This document shows, in pieces, positions 1 to 8,235 of a stretch of 35,566 bases of DNA. The notes under the pieces were generated by a model. It saw only the letters and a list, made by a program, of their open reading frames with translations. It was not told the origin of the DNA and ran no database searches. Within the stretch, counting starts at the first letter, position 1; every line of letters starts with the position of its first letter. The stretch covers positions 1-35,566 of the forward strand of contig JAPOKJ010000039.1 of the NCBI GenBank assembly GCA_029977705.1, read 5' to 3'. The translations under genes were made by a program, and so were the position numbers. The DNA comes from Burkholderiales bacterium. Its GTDB lineage: Bacteria > Pseudomonadota > Gammaproteobacteria > Burkholderiales > Burkholderiaceae_E.

Positions 1-128
1 CGCGTTCGAAGCACTCGTTGGTGCAAGGAGACACTTGGGGTCCGAGCGGACAATCAGGCGAAGCCTTCATCTCCTTCCGCGCCCTCAGTGAATGCTCTCG
101 AGGCTACCGAATCTCGCCTAAAAATTGC

Positions 129-1529
129 TTAAAGCGGGGCCTGTGCCGGGAAGGTCACGCTGAAGCAGGTGCCGCGTCCGTCACTGCCCGCCTGCACCGC
201 GATCCGGGCCCCGTGCCGGGAGGCGATCTCCTGCACGATGGCCAGACCCAGGCCGCTGCCACTGGGATGGGCATGCTGGGCCCGGTAAAAGCGCTCGAAG
301 ATGCGCGGCAGGTCGGTCGGCGCGATGCCCGGGCCCTGGTCGCACAGGCTGATGCAGGGCTGGGGTTGATCGGTCACCCGCAGGCTGACGGTCTGATGGG
401 GCCCGCCGTGCCCGATGGCATTGAGCAGCAGGTTGCTGACCATCTCCTCGAGCAGCACCGGATGACCGATCACGGTCACCGGTCGGCCCGGTTCATCCAG
501 GCTCAGGTCCACCTGCTGGGCGATCGCCTGCTCGATGCAGCGCTCGCCTGCCAGCCTGGCCACGCCGACCAGGTCGACCGGCACGAAGTCGGCCCCCGAT
601 TCATGGGCCGCCTCGGCGCGTGCCAGGGACAGGATCTGGTGGCTCAGATGGATCGCGTCGTCAACGGTCCGGCCCAGGCGGTCCAGTTCGCCGCCCGCCT
701 GCGCCGGCCAGGCATGTTGGCGAACGTTGTGCAACTGCAGCTTCAGGGCGGCCAGGGGCGTGCGCAATTGATGGGAAGCGTCGGCAACGAAGCGCTTTTG
801 CTGGGCGACGCTGGTGGCCATGCGTTGCAGCAACTGGTTGAAGCGCTCGATCAGCGGCTGGATCTCGGGCACGACCGCCACGCTTTCAAGCGGCCGCGCA
901 TCGCCCGGTGTTCGTTCCGCCACCTGCTGCATCACGGTCTCTAGCGAGCGAAGGCCGGTGTTGATGCCCGAGCGCAGCAGCCAGGCGCCCAAGGCCAGAA
1001 GGAACAACTGCGGCAGCAGGCTCAGGGCCAGGATCTCGTACTGCAGCAGGCGGCGCTTGCGGGTGGTCTCGGCCACCACGATCTGGACGCGGGGCTCGGC
1101 ATCGCCCAGGGGGTCGCTGATGGCCACCGCGCGGATACTCGTGCCGTTGTAGGTTGCATCGAAAAATTCAGTGTCCGGGCGAACCCGGCTGCTGTGGGCG
1201 GGTGGTCCCGGCAGCTTCTCCTGGCCGGCCAGCAGGCGCTGCTGCGGGGTGCTGATCCGGAAGTACACCTGGTCGGTCGAGTCCCAGCGGAACACCTCCA
1301 GCGTCTGGCGGCTCAGGGAGACGACCGGCTCGCCGTCCTGCAGACGGATCTGGGTGGCCAGGGAGCGGGCCGAGTCGACCAGGCCGCTGTCGTAGGCCTC
1401 GGTCGCAAAGCGGGAGGCCAGGAAGTAGGACAGGGTGCCGCTGGCCACGAGCATCGCCAGCAGCGGCCAGAGCAGGCGCTTGAAAAGCTGCCGGTGCAGG
1501 CTGTCAGGATGACGGACCGGCATGCTCAT
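129..1529 (-). CDS. Sensor histidine kinase, TctE-like
   Basis: A membrane sensor kinase of 466 residues, expected to phosphorylate the response regulator encoded just upstream. Visible parts in order: a transmembrane segment at about residues 17-38, a periplasmic domain of about 125 residues with the 2CSK_N look of TctE/QseC-type kinases, a second transmembrane segment at about 165-186, a HAMP linker, the dimerisation and phosphoacceptor helix with His253 (motif SHQLRTPL), and an ATPase domain with N-box Asn370, DQGPG at 397-401 and GSGLGLA at 424-430. All catalytic boxes are intact. Its start overlaps the end of the regulator gene by 26 bp, so the two are translationally coupled. TctE kinases commonly sense tricarboxylates for Tct transporters. 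No transporter membrane subunit lies nearby, so the ligand here is unknown. Confidence 0.93.
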   Translation of the reverse strand: MSMPVRHPDSLHRQLFKRLLWPLLAMLVASGTLSYFLASRFATEAYDSGLVDSARSLATQIRLQDGEPVVSLSRQTLEVFRWDSTDQVYFRISTPQQRLLAGQEKLPGPPAHSSRVRPDTEFFDATYNGTSIRAVAISDPLGDAEPRVQIVVAETTRKRRLLQYEILALSLLPQLFLLALGAWLLRSGINTGLRSLETVMQQVAERTPGDARPLESVAVVPEIQPLIERFNQLLQRMATSVAQQKRFVADASHQLRTPLAALKLQLHNVRQHAWPAQAGGELDRLGRTVDDAIHLSHQILSLARAEAAHESGADFVPVDLVGVARLAGERCIEQAIAQQVDLSLDEPGRPVTVIGHPVLLEEMVSNLLLNAIGHGGPHQTVSLRVTDQPQPCISLCDQGPGIAPTDLPRIFERFYRAQHAHPSGSGLGLAIVQEIASRHGARIAVQAGSDGRGTCFSVTFPAQAPL

Positions 1530-2193
1530 TGCGTTGGTGAATCAGGTAACCGAAGCCGCGCTGGTTCACGATCTCGACATCCGAGCCGGCCAGATGGCGG
1601 CGCAGTCGGTGCACGTAGACCTCCAGCGCGCTTTCGCTGAAGTCGCGATCCCAGGAGCCGATCGAGCCCAGCATGCGCTCTTTGCTGACCAGACGTCCCG
1701 GGTGGCGCATCAGCACCTCCAGCACCGAGAAATCGCGCGGGCTCAGGCGCAGCAGTTGTCCATTGAGCCGGACCTCGCGGCTGCTGCCATCAAAGCTGAG
1801 CTGGCCGAGCCTGACCAGGGCCGTCGGCTGGCCTTGGGTGCGGCGCATGATGGCGCGCATGCGGGCTTCCAGTTCGCTGGGCTCGAAAGGTTTGACCAGG
1901 TAATCGTCGGCGCCCAGATTCAGTCCGGTGAGCCGGTCATTGAGGCCATCGCGGGCCGTCATGACCAGCACCGGCAGTTTGCGGCCCTGGTCGCGCAAGG
2001 CCTTGAGGACCGAGAAGCCGTCGCGCACCGGCAGGCCCAGGTCGAGAAGGAGTATGTCGTGGTCACCGGTGAGTGCGCAGCCCAGGGCCTGCTCGCCATC
2101 GGTGACCGGATCGACGGCATGACCGAGGTCGGTCAGCGTCCGGCTCAGGGCTTCAGACAGTTCCTCGTGATCTTCGGCAAGCAGGACACGCAT
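1504..2193 (-). CDS. Response regulator, OmpR/TctD family
   Basis: A DNA-binding response regulator of 229 residues. The receiver domain (about 1-118) has the acidic pair Glu7-Asp8, phosphoacceptor Asp51 in LLLDLGLP, Thr79 and Lys101 in the LVKPFEP motif. The C-terminal part is a winged helix of the OmpR class, ending in VNQRGFGYLI. The start was placed at the ATG giving MRVLLAED because it matches the normal start of the receiver fold; the open frame continues far upstream but shows no domain there. The ribosome site before this ATG is weak. The gene begins 59 bp after the small acyl-CoA dehydrogenase on the same strand and overlaps the kinase, so it may be read from the catabolic operon or from its own promoter in that gap. 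Confidence 0.93.
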   Translation of the reverse strand: MRVLLAEDHEELSEALSRTLTDLGHAVDPVTDGEQALGCALTGDHDILLLDLGLPVRDGFSVLKALRDQGRKLPVLVMTARDGLNDRLTGLNLGADDYLVKPFEPSELEARMRAIMRRTQGQPTALVRLGQLSFDGSSREVRLNGQLLRLSPRDFSVLEVLMRHPGRLVSKERMLGSIGSWDRDFSESALEVYVHRLRRHLAGSDVEIVNQRGFGYLIHQRNEHAGPSS

Positions 2194-2252
2194 GGTGCAG
2201 GCGGTGTTGGCGGTGATGACGAAGGGGCAGGGCTGGCCGGCGCGAAAGGACC

Positions 2253-3389
2253 TCAGACCGCGCTGGCCAATGTCTCCAGATGGCTGTGGGCATCCCCAAA
2301 GCTGTTGTCGATCACAGTCAGGCGGCGCAGGGCATGGCCGACGGCGTACTCCTCGGTCATGCCGATGCCGCCATGCAACTGAATCGCCTGCTCGCAGACG
2401 AAGCGGCCATGGCGGGCGACCAGCCATTTGGCGCGCGACAGGTCCCCGGGTTCCTCGCATTGCGCCGGGTCGTCCACGCACAGGGCGGCCAGCACAGCCG
2501 CGCTGCGCCCGGCTTCCAGGGCGACATGCATTTCCGCCACCCGGTGGCGCAGGCTTTGGTGCTCGGCCAGTGCCTTGCCGAATTGCTTGCGGGCATGCAG
2601 GTAGGCGGTGGTCAGTTCGAAGGCGGTGCGCATCGCACCGACGGCCTGCGCACACAGACAGGCCAGGGCCTGCGCCCGCAGGTGCCCGAGCACGCTGGCC
2701 GCCTCCATCGCCGCCAGGGGCTCGACGCGGACCTGATCGAAGTGCCACTGGCTGGCGCGGGTGTCATCGAGCAGGCGGTAGTGACGCGCGCTCAGGCCGG
2801 CCGGCAATTGCCCCGGCTCCTGGCCCAGATCGAGCAGGAACCAGCCCAGGCCGGCCGGATCGTCGGGTGCACCGGCAACACGGGCGCTGACCACCGCAAA
2901 GCGCGCATGCTGCCCGAGCAGCACATGTTGCTTTTCGCCCCTCAGGTGCCAGTGCCCGTCGCGTTGCTGCGCCTGGCAGGCCACCCAGAGCGGCGCATGG
3001 CGGGCCTGGGGTTCCTCGTGGGCCAGTGTGGCGATGGCCTGCCCGGCGGCGATCGCGGGCAGCACCCGGGCGCGCTGGGCGGCATCGGCGGCATGGCCCA
3101 GCACCGTCGCGGCCAGCCAGCCGCAGTACAGGGGCTCGAGGCCGAAATGGGCGCCGAATTCTTCCATCACCAGCATCCGGTCGATGGCATTGGCCGACAG
3201 CCCGCCATCGTCTTCCGCGATGGCCAGGGCGGTCAGCCCCAGTTCGGCCATGTGCTGCCAGGCCTGCAGGCTGTAGCCGGCATCGCTGCGAGCCGCTGCG
3301 CGCCGCTTGTCGAAACTGCAGGTGTTGGCCAGCATGCGGCGCAGGCTGTCGCGCAACTGGATCTGGTCATTGTTGAGATCGAAATTCAT
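2253..3389 (-). CDS. Acyl-CoA dehydrogenase, small partner subunit
   Basis: A 378-residue acyl-CoA dehydrogenase-fold flavoprotein. It keeps the FAD-binding RKQFG motif in the C-terminal helical domain and the QLHGGIGMTEEY segment, but I find no catalytic Glu at either usual place. The helix-G stretch that reads LER in isovaleryl-CoA dehydrogenase reads LRAQ here, and the C-terminal IYEG position reads IDNS. This is the pattern known for the non-catalytic subunit of heteromeric enzymes such as mycobacterial FadE26-FadE27. It starts 10 bp after the large dehydrogenase gene, with a GAGGA ribosome site 7 bp before the ATG, so the two are made together. The alpha2-beta2 assembly is inference from the missing residues and the pairing. 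The acyl substrate is unknown. Confidence 0.9.
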   Translation of the reverse strand: MNFDLNNDQIQLRDSLRRMLANTCSFDKRRAAARSDAGYSLQAWQHMAELGLTALAIAEDDGGLSANAIDRMLVMEEFGAHFGLEPLYCGWLAATVLGHAADAAQRARVLPAIAAGQAIATLAHEEPQARHAPLWVACQAQQRDGHWHLRGEKQHVLLGQHARFAVVSARVAGAPDDPAGLGWFLLDLGQEPGQLPAGLSARHYRLLDDTRASQWHFDQVRVEPLAAMEAASVLGHLRAQALACLCAQAVGAMRTAFELTTAYLHARKQFGKALAEHQSLRHRVAEMHVALEAGRSAAVLAALCVDDPAQCEEPGDLSRAKWLVARHGRFVCEQAIQLHGGIGMTEEYAVGHALRRLTVIDNSFGDAHSHLETLASAV

Positions 3390-3399
3390 CGCAGGTCCT

Positions 3400-4575
3400 C
3401 TATCCGAGCAGGGCTTTGGCCAGGATTTCCTTCTGCACCTCGCTGCTGCCGCCGTAGATCGAGGCAGCGCGCAGGAACAGGTAGCGGGTGCCGGTGGCGG
3501 CCGTCCAGTCATCGTCAGCCGCACCCTCGTAGCTGCGCCACTCCAGGGATTCGGGCCCGGCGATGCGGGCCAGCAGGGCCGAGATGTCCTGCTGCAATTC
3601 CACCCCCTTGAGCTTGAGCATCGAGGCATAGGCGCCGCTGCGGTCGTCGCGCGCGGCGCTCGAGGCAAAAAAGCGCCACTGGGTGATCTCGAGGGCACGG
3701 GTCTCGGCCTCGAGCATTGCAATGTCCTCGCGCAGGCGCCGGTCCTCGATCATCGGACGGCCGGCCTGCATGATGCGTTCGGCCAGTCGCCGGGCATGGC
3801 GCAGGCGCTCGCGCGAAAAGCCGACGGCTGCGATGCCGGTGCGTTCGTTGCCGAGCAGGAACTTGGCACATTTCCAGCCTTCGCCCTCGACCCCGACCAG
3901 CTGGGTTGCGGGCACGCGCACGTTGTCGAAGAAGACCTCGTTCAGGTGATGGCCGCCATCGATGCCGATGATCGGCCGGATGGTGATGCCCGGGGTCTTC
4001 AGATCGATCAGCAGGAAGCTGATGCCCTCCTGCTTGCGGCTGCCGCCACCGGTGCGTACCAGGGCGAAGATCCAGTCCGCCAGGTGGGCGCTGCTGGTCC
4101 AGATCTTCTGGCCATTGACGATGTAGTCATCGCCCTGGCGGGTGGCGGCGGTTCGCAGCGAGGCCAGGTCGGAGCCGGAGCCGGGCTCTGAAAAGCCCTG
4201 GCAGAACCAGACATCGAGATTGGCCAGGCGCGGCAGCCAGTGCGTCTTTTGCGCGTCGCTGCCGAACTCGATCAGCACCGGACCGAGCATGGTGCAGTTG
4301 AAGTGCAGCGGCTGCGGGGCATTGGCGCGGAACAGTTCATCCTGCAGGATCAGCTTCTCGATGTCGCTCATCTGCGAGCCGCCATACTCGCGCGGCCAGT
4401 GCGGCACCGCCCAGCCGCGCGCATGCAGGCGACGCTGCCAGGTCACCACATCGGACTTGCGCGGCGGGTGCCCCATGCGCAGGTGTTCTCGGATGTCCAG
4501 GGGCAGGTCGCTGGCGATGAAGGCGCGCACCTGGTCGCGAAACTGCTGCTGCGCCGGGGTCAGTTGCAATTGCAT
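3400..4575 (-). CDS. Acyl-CoA dehydrogenase, large catalytic subunit
   Basis: A 391-residue acyl-CoA dehydrogenase that should introduce an alpha-beta double bond into an acyl-CoA. It has the FAD/substrate motif GFSEPGSGSDLAS at about 127-139 and IWTSSAH at 158-164. The likely base is Glu244, in LGNERTG of helix G. At the position of the medium-chain enzyme's C-terminal Glu it has Gly (SIYGGSSEVQ). It lacks the RxQFG and HGG motifs that help bind FAD, which the adjacent small subunit retains, so the two proteins appear to share composite FAD sites. An AAGGAG ribosome site lies 6 bp before the ATG. It sits 33 bp after the DUF2889 gene in the same run. Confidence 0.92.
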   Translation of the reverse strand: MQLQLTPAQQQFRDQVRAFIASDLPLDIREHLRMGHPPRKSDVVTWQRRLHARGWAVPHWPREYGGSQMSDIEKLILQDELFRANAPQPLHFNCTMLGPVLIEFGSDAQKTHWLPRLANLDVWFCQGFSEPGSGSDLASLRTAATRQGDDYIVNGQKIWTSSAHLADWIFALVRTGGGSRKQEGISFLLIDLKTPGITIRPIIGIDGGHHLNEVFFDNVRVPATQLVGVEGEGWKCAKFLLGNERTGIAAVGFSRERLRHARRLAERIMQAGRPMIEDRRLREDIAMLEAETRALEITQWRFFASSAARDDRSGAYASMLKLKGVELQQDISALLARIAGPESLEWRSYEGAADDDWTAATGTRYLFLRAASIYGGSSEVQKEILAKALLG

Positions 4576-4608
4576 GGCGGTCTCCTTGGGTCCTGCGATG
4601 CTCGCGGC

Positions 4609-5202
4609 TCAGCGCTGCCTGCGCTTGAGCACCATCGGACTGCCCTCACGGTACGAATAACAGGTATTGAGCAAGGCGTCGAGATTGAAGATCCGTACCG
4701 GCTCGGCCTCACCTGGCTTGCGCGGCGCGTGCAGGTTGGAAGAGAAGGTCTGCATGGCCGCGGCGGCCATCGCAGTGAGCAGGGCGCTCACATGGGTGCA
4801 GCCCTCGACGCCACCGAGACGCTCCTGCAGCACCTGGCGGAAGCCCTTGCCGACCGAGGCACCGATCAGGCGCCTGAAGTTGGGATTGACCTCCTTGCAG
4901 CCGGTGTCCGGTGTTGCTGGCATGGCGGACACCAGGTCGCGGATGATGCGCTTGTCATCGAGGGTCAGGCGCAACTGCATGTGATGCAGCGCCGCGCCCG
5001 CCGCGCAACGGCCACGCCAGTCGCTGTCGTACTCGAAGGGCCGGGTATCGATGAAGCGGCCCTCGATGTCCATCAGTCCGTCCTCGCGCCGGAATCCGCG
5101 GCACACGATGCTGCGGGTATGAACCGCCACACGCGGTGCCGGCGGGGGCAGGACCCAGCCGGCATCGATGTCACCGTGCAGGGCTTCGTCGCTGCCGCTC
5201 AT
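4609..5202 (-). CDS. DUF2889 family protein
   Basis: A protein of 197 residues that resembles the DUF2889 family, whose function is not established. There is no signal peptide or membrane segment. Recognisable segments are the N-terminal HTRSIVCRGFRREDGLMDIEG, a central DTRPFEYDSDWRGRCAAG, and a C-terminal GCTHVSALLTAMAAAA helix holding a conserved-looking Cys and His. The ATG at 5202 shares one base with the stop of the upstream SDR (TGATG), which argues for this start and for coupled translation; a GTG three bases earlier would add one residue. Members of this family are often seen beside acyl-CoA dehydrogenase and SDR genes in proteobacteria, and that context holds here. A role in acyl-CoA metabolism is inference only. 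Confidence 0.8.
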   Translation of the reverse strand: MSGSDEALHGDIDAGWVLPPPAPRVAVHTRSIVCRGFRREDGLMDIEGRFIDTRPFEYDSDWRGRCAAGAALHHMQLRLTLDDKRIIRDLVSAMPATPDTGCKEVNPNFRRLIGASVGKGFRQVLQERLGGVEGCTHVSALLTAMAAAAMQTFSSNLHAPRKPGEAEPVRIFNLDALLNTCYSYREGSPMVLKRRQR

Positions 5203-6011
5203 CACGCTGCCGCCACCGAGCCGCCGTCGCAGGCAATCGTCTGGCCCACCACATATTCACCGGCACGGGAACACAGGAAGGTGGCCAGGCCAGCAATGTC
5301 CTGGGCGGTGCCGACACGGCCGCTCGGGTTGTTCTTGCCGACACGGTCCCAGTCGACGTTCTCGGTCTGGCCTCCAAAGCCGACACCGGTAGAGAGCATC
5401 CAGGTGGGGAAGGGGCCGGGGGCGATGGCGTTGAACAGGATCCGCTCGCCGGTCAGGCGCGCCGCCATGAAACGGGTCAGGTGATGCACCGCGGCCTTGG
5501 AGGCGCCATAGGACCAGGAATCGAAATGGGCCGACTTGATGCCGTCGATCGAGCCGATGTTGATGACCCGCGCCGGCGAGGGGCCGGCCGCTGCCTTGCG
5601 CAGCAGGGGCATCAACTGCTGGGTCAGGAAGAACACGCCCTTCACGTTGGTGTCCATGACCTTGTCCCAGCCCACCTCCGGAAATTCTTCGAGCGGTGCG
5701 CCCCAGGAGGCGCCGGCATTGTTGATCAGGATGTCCAGTTGCGATTCGCGCTCGGCGATCGCCTTGGCCAGGGCGCCGACCCCCTCCATGCGCGACAGGT
5801 CGGCGGGCAGGCTGATGCACTGACCGCCATAGGTTTGCTGCAGACGGGCGGCCGTCGCATCGCAGGCATCAGCCTTGCGCGAGGAGATGTAGACCTTGGC
5901 GCCCTGGGCCAGGAAACCGGCCGCGATCATCTCGCCGATGCCGCGTGAGCCACCGGTGACCAGGGCGACCTTGCCCTTGATGGAAAAGAGGTTGTCGAAA
6001 TTTTCAGCCAT
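5202..6011 (-). CDS. Short-chain dehydrogenase/reductase (SDR)
   Basis: A classical SDR of 269 residues using NAD(P)H. The nucleotide-binding motif TGGSRGIG is at residues 19-26, NNAGA marks the fourth strand, and the active site has Ser in NIGSIDG plus Tyr and Lys in YGASK. The C-terminal CDGGS is also typical. The start was set at MAENFDN because a GGAG ribosome site lies 5 bp upstream and the fold begins there; the open frame extends further upstream without meaning. It lies between the transporter (34 bp gap) and the DUF2889 gene (one-base overlap). It could oxidise a hydroxyacyl-CoA or a free alcohol; the sequence does not decide between them. Confidence 0.9.
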   Translation of the reverse strand: MAENFDNLFSIKGKVALVTGGSRGIGEMIAAGFLAQGAKVYISSRKADACDATAARLQQTYGGQCISLPADLSRMEGVGALAKAIAERESQLDILINNAGASWGAPLEEFPEVGWDKVMDTNVKGVFFLTQQLMPLLRKAAAGPSPARVINIGSIDGIKSAHFDSWSYGASKAAVHHLTRFMAARLTGERILFNAIAPGPFPTWMLSTGVGFGGQTENVDWDRVGKNNPSGRVGTAQDIAGLATFLCSRAGEYVVGQTIACDGGSVAAA

Positions 6012-6045
6012 GGAGACTCCGCTGTGGGTGTGAATGGAAAGAGGG

Positions 6046-7482
6046 TCAGGCCGCTCGGGCCTCGATGGGTTTGGGGGGCAGTTGCATGGCGGCGGCAGCC
6101 GAGCCGAGCAGGGCCAGGCCCATGGCCGCAAAGACGAGCGCAAAGCCCTGCACCACGGCCGGCTCGGCCGGTCCGATCTGGCGCACCAGGGTAGCGGCCG
6201 AGCCGCCGCCGGTGACGCCGATGGCATAGAACAGCACCGTGCTCAGGAAGGCCAGGCCCAAGGCATTGCCCAGCGAACGCGCCAGGCCCATGAAGGCGGT
6301 GACGGCGCCGATGCGCTGGCTGCTGACGGCAACCTGTACCGCGATGATGCTCGGTGGAAAGGAGATGCCCATGCCAAAGCCCAGGCCGATCATGGCCAGG
6401 CCCACCAGCCAGGGATTTTCAAAGCGCAGCAGGGCCAGACTGAAGGCGGCGCAGGCGGCCAGCAAGGCACCAAAGACCATGTTGCGGCGAAAGCGCATCG
6501 TGCGCGGCATCATGCGGCCGCTCAGGAAGGCGCCGGTGGGCACGGCCAGGGCATGCAGCAGCATGCGCGGGGCCACCTCGTCTGGGCTCAGCCGCGCCAC
6601 CACCTGCAACGCCAGCGGCAGCATCACCGCGCCGCCGATCAGGGCAAAAAAGCCCAGGGCGCCGGACAGGCTGGCCCACAGGACCTGGGGATTGTGCAGC
6701 AGGTCGGGTGCCATCATCGGCGCCGAAACGCGGAACTGGCGGGTCCAGAACAGGCGCAGGAAGAGCGCTGCGGCGGCCAGCAGGGCCAGCCCGAGCGGGT
6801 CACCCAGCGCAGCGCCCTGACCGATGCGGGTCAGGGCGGTCATCAGCGCGGTCAGCCCCAGGGTCAGCAGCAGCACGCTGGGGTAATCGATGGCGCGGGC
6901 CTGGGCCGGCCGCGGCAGTTGCGCCATCACGCGACGTGTCAGCACCAGCGCGATCAGGGCCAGGGGCAGGCTGACCACGAACACCGAGCGCCATCCGAAC
7001 CAGCTGGTCAGATAGCCGCTGGTGACCGGGCCGATCAGGGCCGCCAGCGCATAGGTGCCGGACAGCCAGGCCTGGTACTTGCCTCGCTCATTGGGCGGCA
7101 CCACATCGCCGATGGTCGACTGGGCCAGCACCACCAGGCCACCGCCGCCCAGGCCCTGGATGATCCGCAGCACCATCAGTTGTCCCATCGATTGCGCGAA
7201 CATGCAACCAATGCAGGCCAGCGCATACAACGCGATGGCCACCGTCATCATTTTCTGGCGGCCATGCAGGTCGGACAGGCTGCCATAGACTGGCGTGGCC
7301 ACCGTGGCCGCCACGTTGTAGCCGGCAATGATCCAGGCGATCAGGCCAGTTCCGCCCAGGTCGCGGGCAATCGACAGCAAGGCCACCGAGACCAGGGTCG
7401 AGTCGAGCGCCGCCACGAAGATGCCGACCTGCAGGCCACTGACGATCTTCTTCTGCTCGTGGGCGGACAGCTTCAGGGACAT
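6046..7482 (-). CDS. MFS transporter, DHA2 type (14 TM)
   Basis: An inner-membrane major facilitator of 478 residues, of the 14-helix drug:H+ antiporter 2 class. Near the N-terminus is LDSTLVSVAL, the DHA2 signature with Ser where Asn is more common. Loop 2-3 carries motif A as GSLSDLHGRQK, and helix 5 carries the antiporter-type motif C around LAALIGPVTSGYL. Further hydrophobic helices fill the rest of the chain. The ATG giving MSLKLSAHEQ was chosen; the upstream frame belongs to another gene. Within a catabolic run it may export a toxic substrate or intermediate, or take part in uptake; direction and cargo are not evident. Confidence 0.9.
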   Translation of the reverse strand: MSLKLSAHEQKKIVSGLQVGIFVAALDSTLVSVALLSIARDLGGTGLIAWIIAGYNVAATVATPVYGSLSDLHGRQKMMTVAIALYALACIGCMFAQSMGQLMVLRIIQGLGGGGLVVLAQSTIGDVVPPNERGKYQAWLSGTYALAALIGPVTSGYLTSWFGWRSVFVVSLPLALIALVLTRRVMAQLPRPAQARAIDYPSVLLLTLGLTALMTALTRIGQGAALGDPLGLALLAAAALFLRLFWTRQFRVSAPMMAPDLLHNPQVLWASLSGALGFFALIGGAVMLPLALQVVARLSPDEVAPRMLLHALAVPTGAFLSGRMMPRTMRFRRNMVFGALLAACAAFSLALLRFENPWLVGLAMIGLGFGMGISFPPSIIAVQVAVSSQRIGAVTAFMGLARSLGNALGLAFLSTVLFYAIGVTGGGSAATLVRQIGPAEPAVVQGFALVFAAMGLALLGSAAAAMQLPPKPIEARAA

Positions 7483-7510
7483 GGGCGTGATGCCTGAATG
7501 GCCGCGATGA

Positions 7511-8020
7511 TCAGGCCGCCTTGGGCGGACGTGTGCCGATGACATGTCCCACCGTCCAGGGGCGGGGCAGGTCCTTGTGAACCGCCAGTATGGCCTGGAT
7601 GCGCCGGTACAGCGCATCGCCCATCGTGGCACTGCGGCGCAGGCGCATGTCCATGTGCACGCTGATCGACTCATAGGTGGCGGCCAGATAGCCCTCGGCC
7701 TCATGGAACATTTCGCAGTAGTAGTGCAGCCGTTTGGTGTCGGCATGGAGCAGGCGCGACTCGAAGCGCAGCCCGTCACCGACCTTCACCTCGCGAAGAA
7801 AGTGCAGGTGCGACTCCAGCGCGAAGGTCGACACCTGATGGGCCTGACGGTACTCGGCCGTGAATCCCAGCCACTTGAAGAAGGGCTCGGCCGAACTATC
7901 GAAGGCCACGTGGTAGTAGCCCACGTTCATGTGGCCGTTGTAGTCGATCCATTCAGGCAGGACGACACAGGAGGCGGCCTTGAAGGGGGCGGGAATCTGC
8001 GTGGGCAATTCGAGGCTCAT
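7511..8020 (-). CDS. Hotdog-fold acyl-CoA thioesterase
   Basis: A 169-residue single-hotdog thioesterase. The motif EWIDYNGHMNVGYY at about 23-36 carries the D-x-N-x-H-x-N active-site signature of 4-hydroxybenzoyl-CoA-type and betainyl-CoA-type thioesterases, with Asp26 as the likely catalytic residue. Length is normal. It is the first gene of the minus-strand run and starts 215 bp from the divergent CoA diphosphatase gene. A thioesterase heading a dehydrogenase operon could release CoA from a dead-end or final acyl-CoA. Its overall look resembles betainyl-CoA thioesterases of carnitine breakdown, but no carnitine genes are present, so I do not assign that substrate. Confidence 0.88.
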   Translation of the reverse strand: MSLELPTQIPAPFKAASCVVLPEWIDYNGHMNVGYYHVAFDSSAEPFFKWLGFTAEYRQAHQVSTFALESHLHFLREVKVGDGLRFESRLLHADTKRLHYYCEMFHEAEGYLAATYESISVHMDMRLRRSATMGDALYRRIQAILAVHKDLPRPWTVGHVIGTRPPKAA

Positions 8021-8235
8021 GCCGGTGTGACAGTGGGGGATGAAGGTGCTCTCGATGCTACCCGGTCGGCCCCTGCCAAGGCGCCGGCCGGGCCATTTTG
8101 TGCAATGCAGGAGGCGCCGCCCTTGCGCCTGCAGCGTCCCGGTCCCCTTCCGGCCCCGCCGCAGCCGCGAAATGGCGCCGCCCCGGCCAGAGGATGATCG
8201 GGTAGTCTCGCGCTGTCGTCACAAAGGAGAGCGGC

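Noticed and set aside
1-128. Search for a gene or RNA in the leading 128 bp
   Set aside because: No start with a ribosome site, no hairpin with a T-tract and no RNA gene pattern was found; it is simply the region after the kinase stop.
18-944. Long plus-strand open frame opposite the sensor kinase
   Set aside because: It lies antisense to a kinase with all catalytic boxes intact, and its product is Gln/Gly/His-rich with no recognisable domain. This is the usual by-product of high third-position GC.
129-2193. Calling the two-component system tctDE with a tricarboxylate ligand
   Set aside because: Family resemblance is good, but no tctABC transporter adjoins it, so ligand and target are not supported.
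2253-4575. Calling the window a steroid degradation cluster
   Set aside because: The dehydrogenase pair and Cys-less thiolase/DUF35 recall steroid side-chain enzymes, but no ketosteroid dehydrogenase, KshA/B, HsaC or MaoC-type hydratase is seen.
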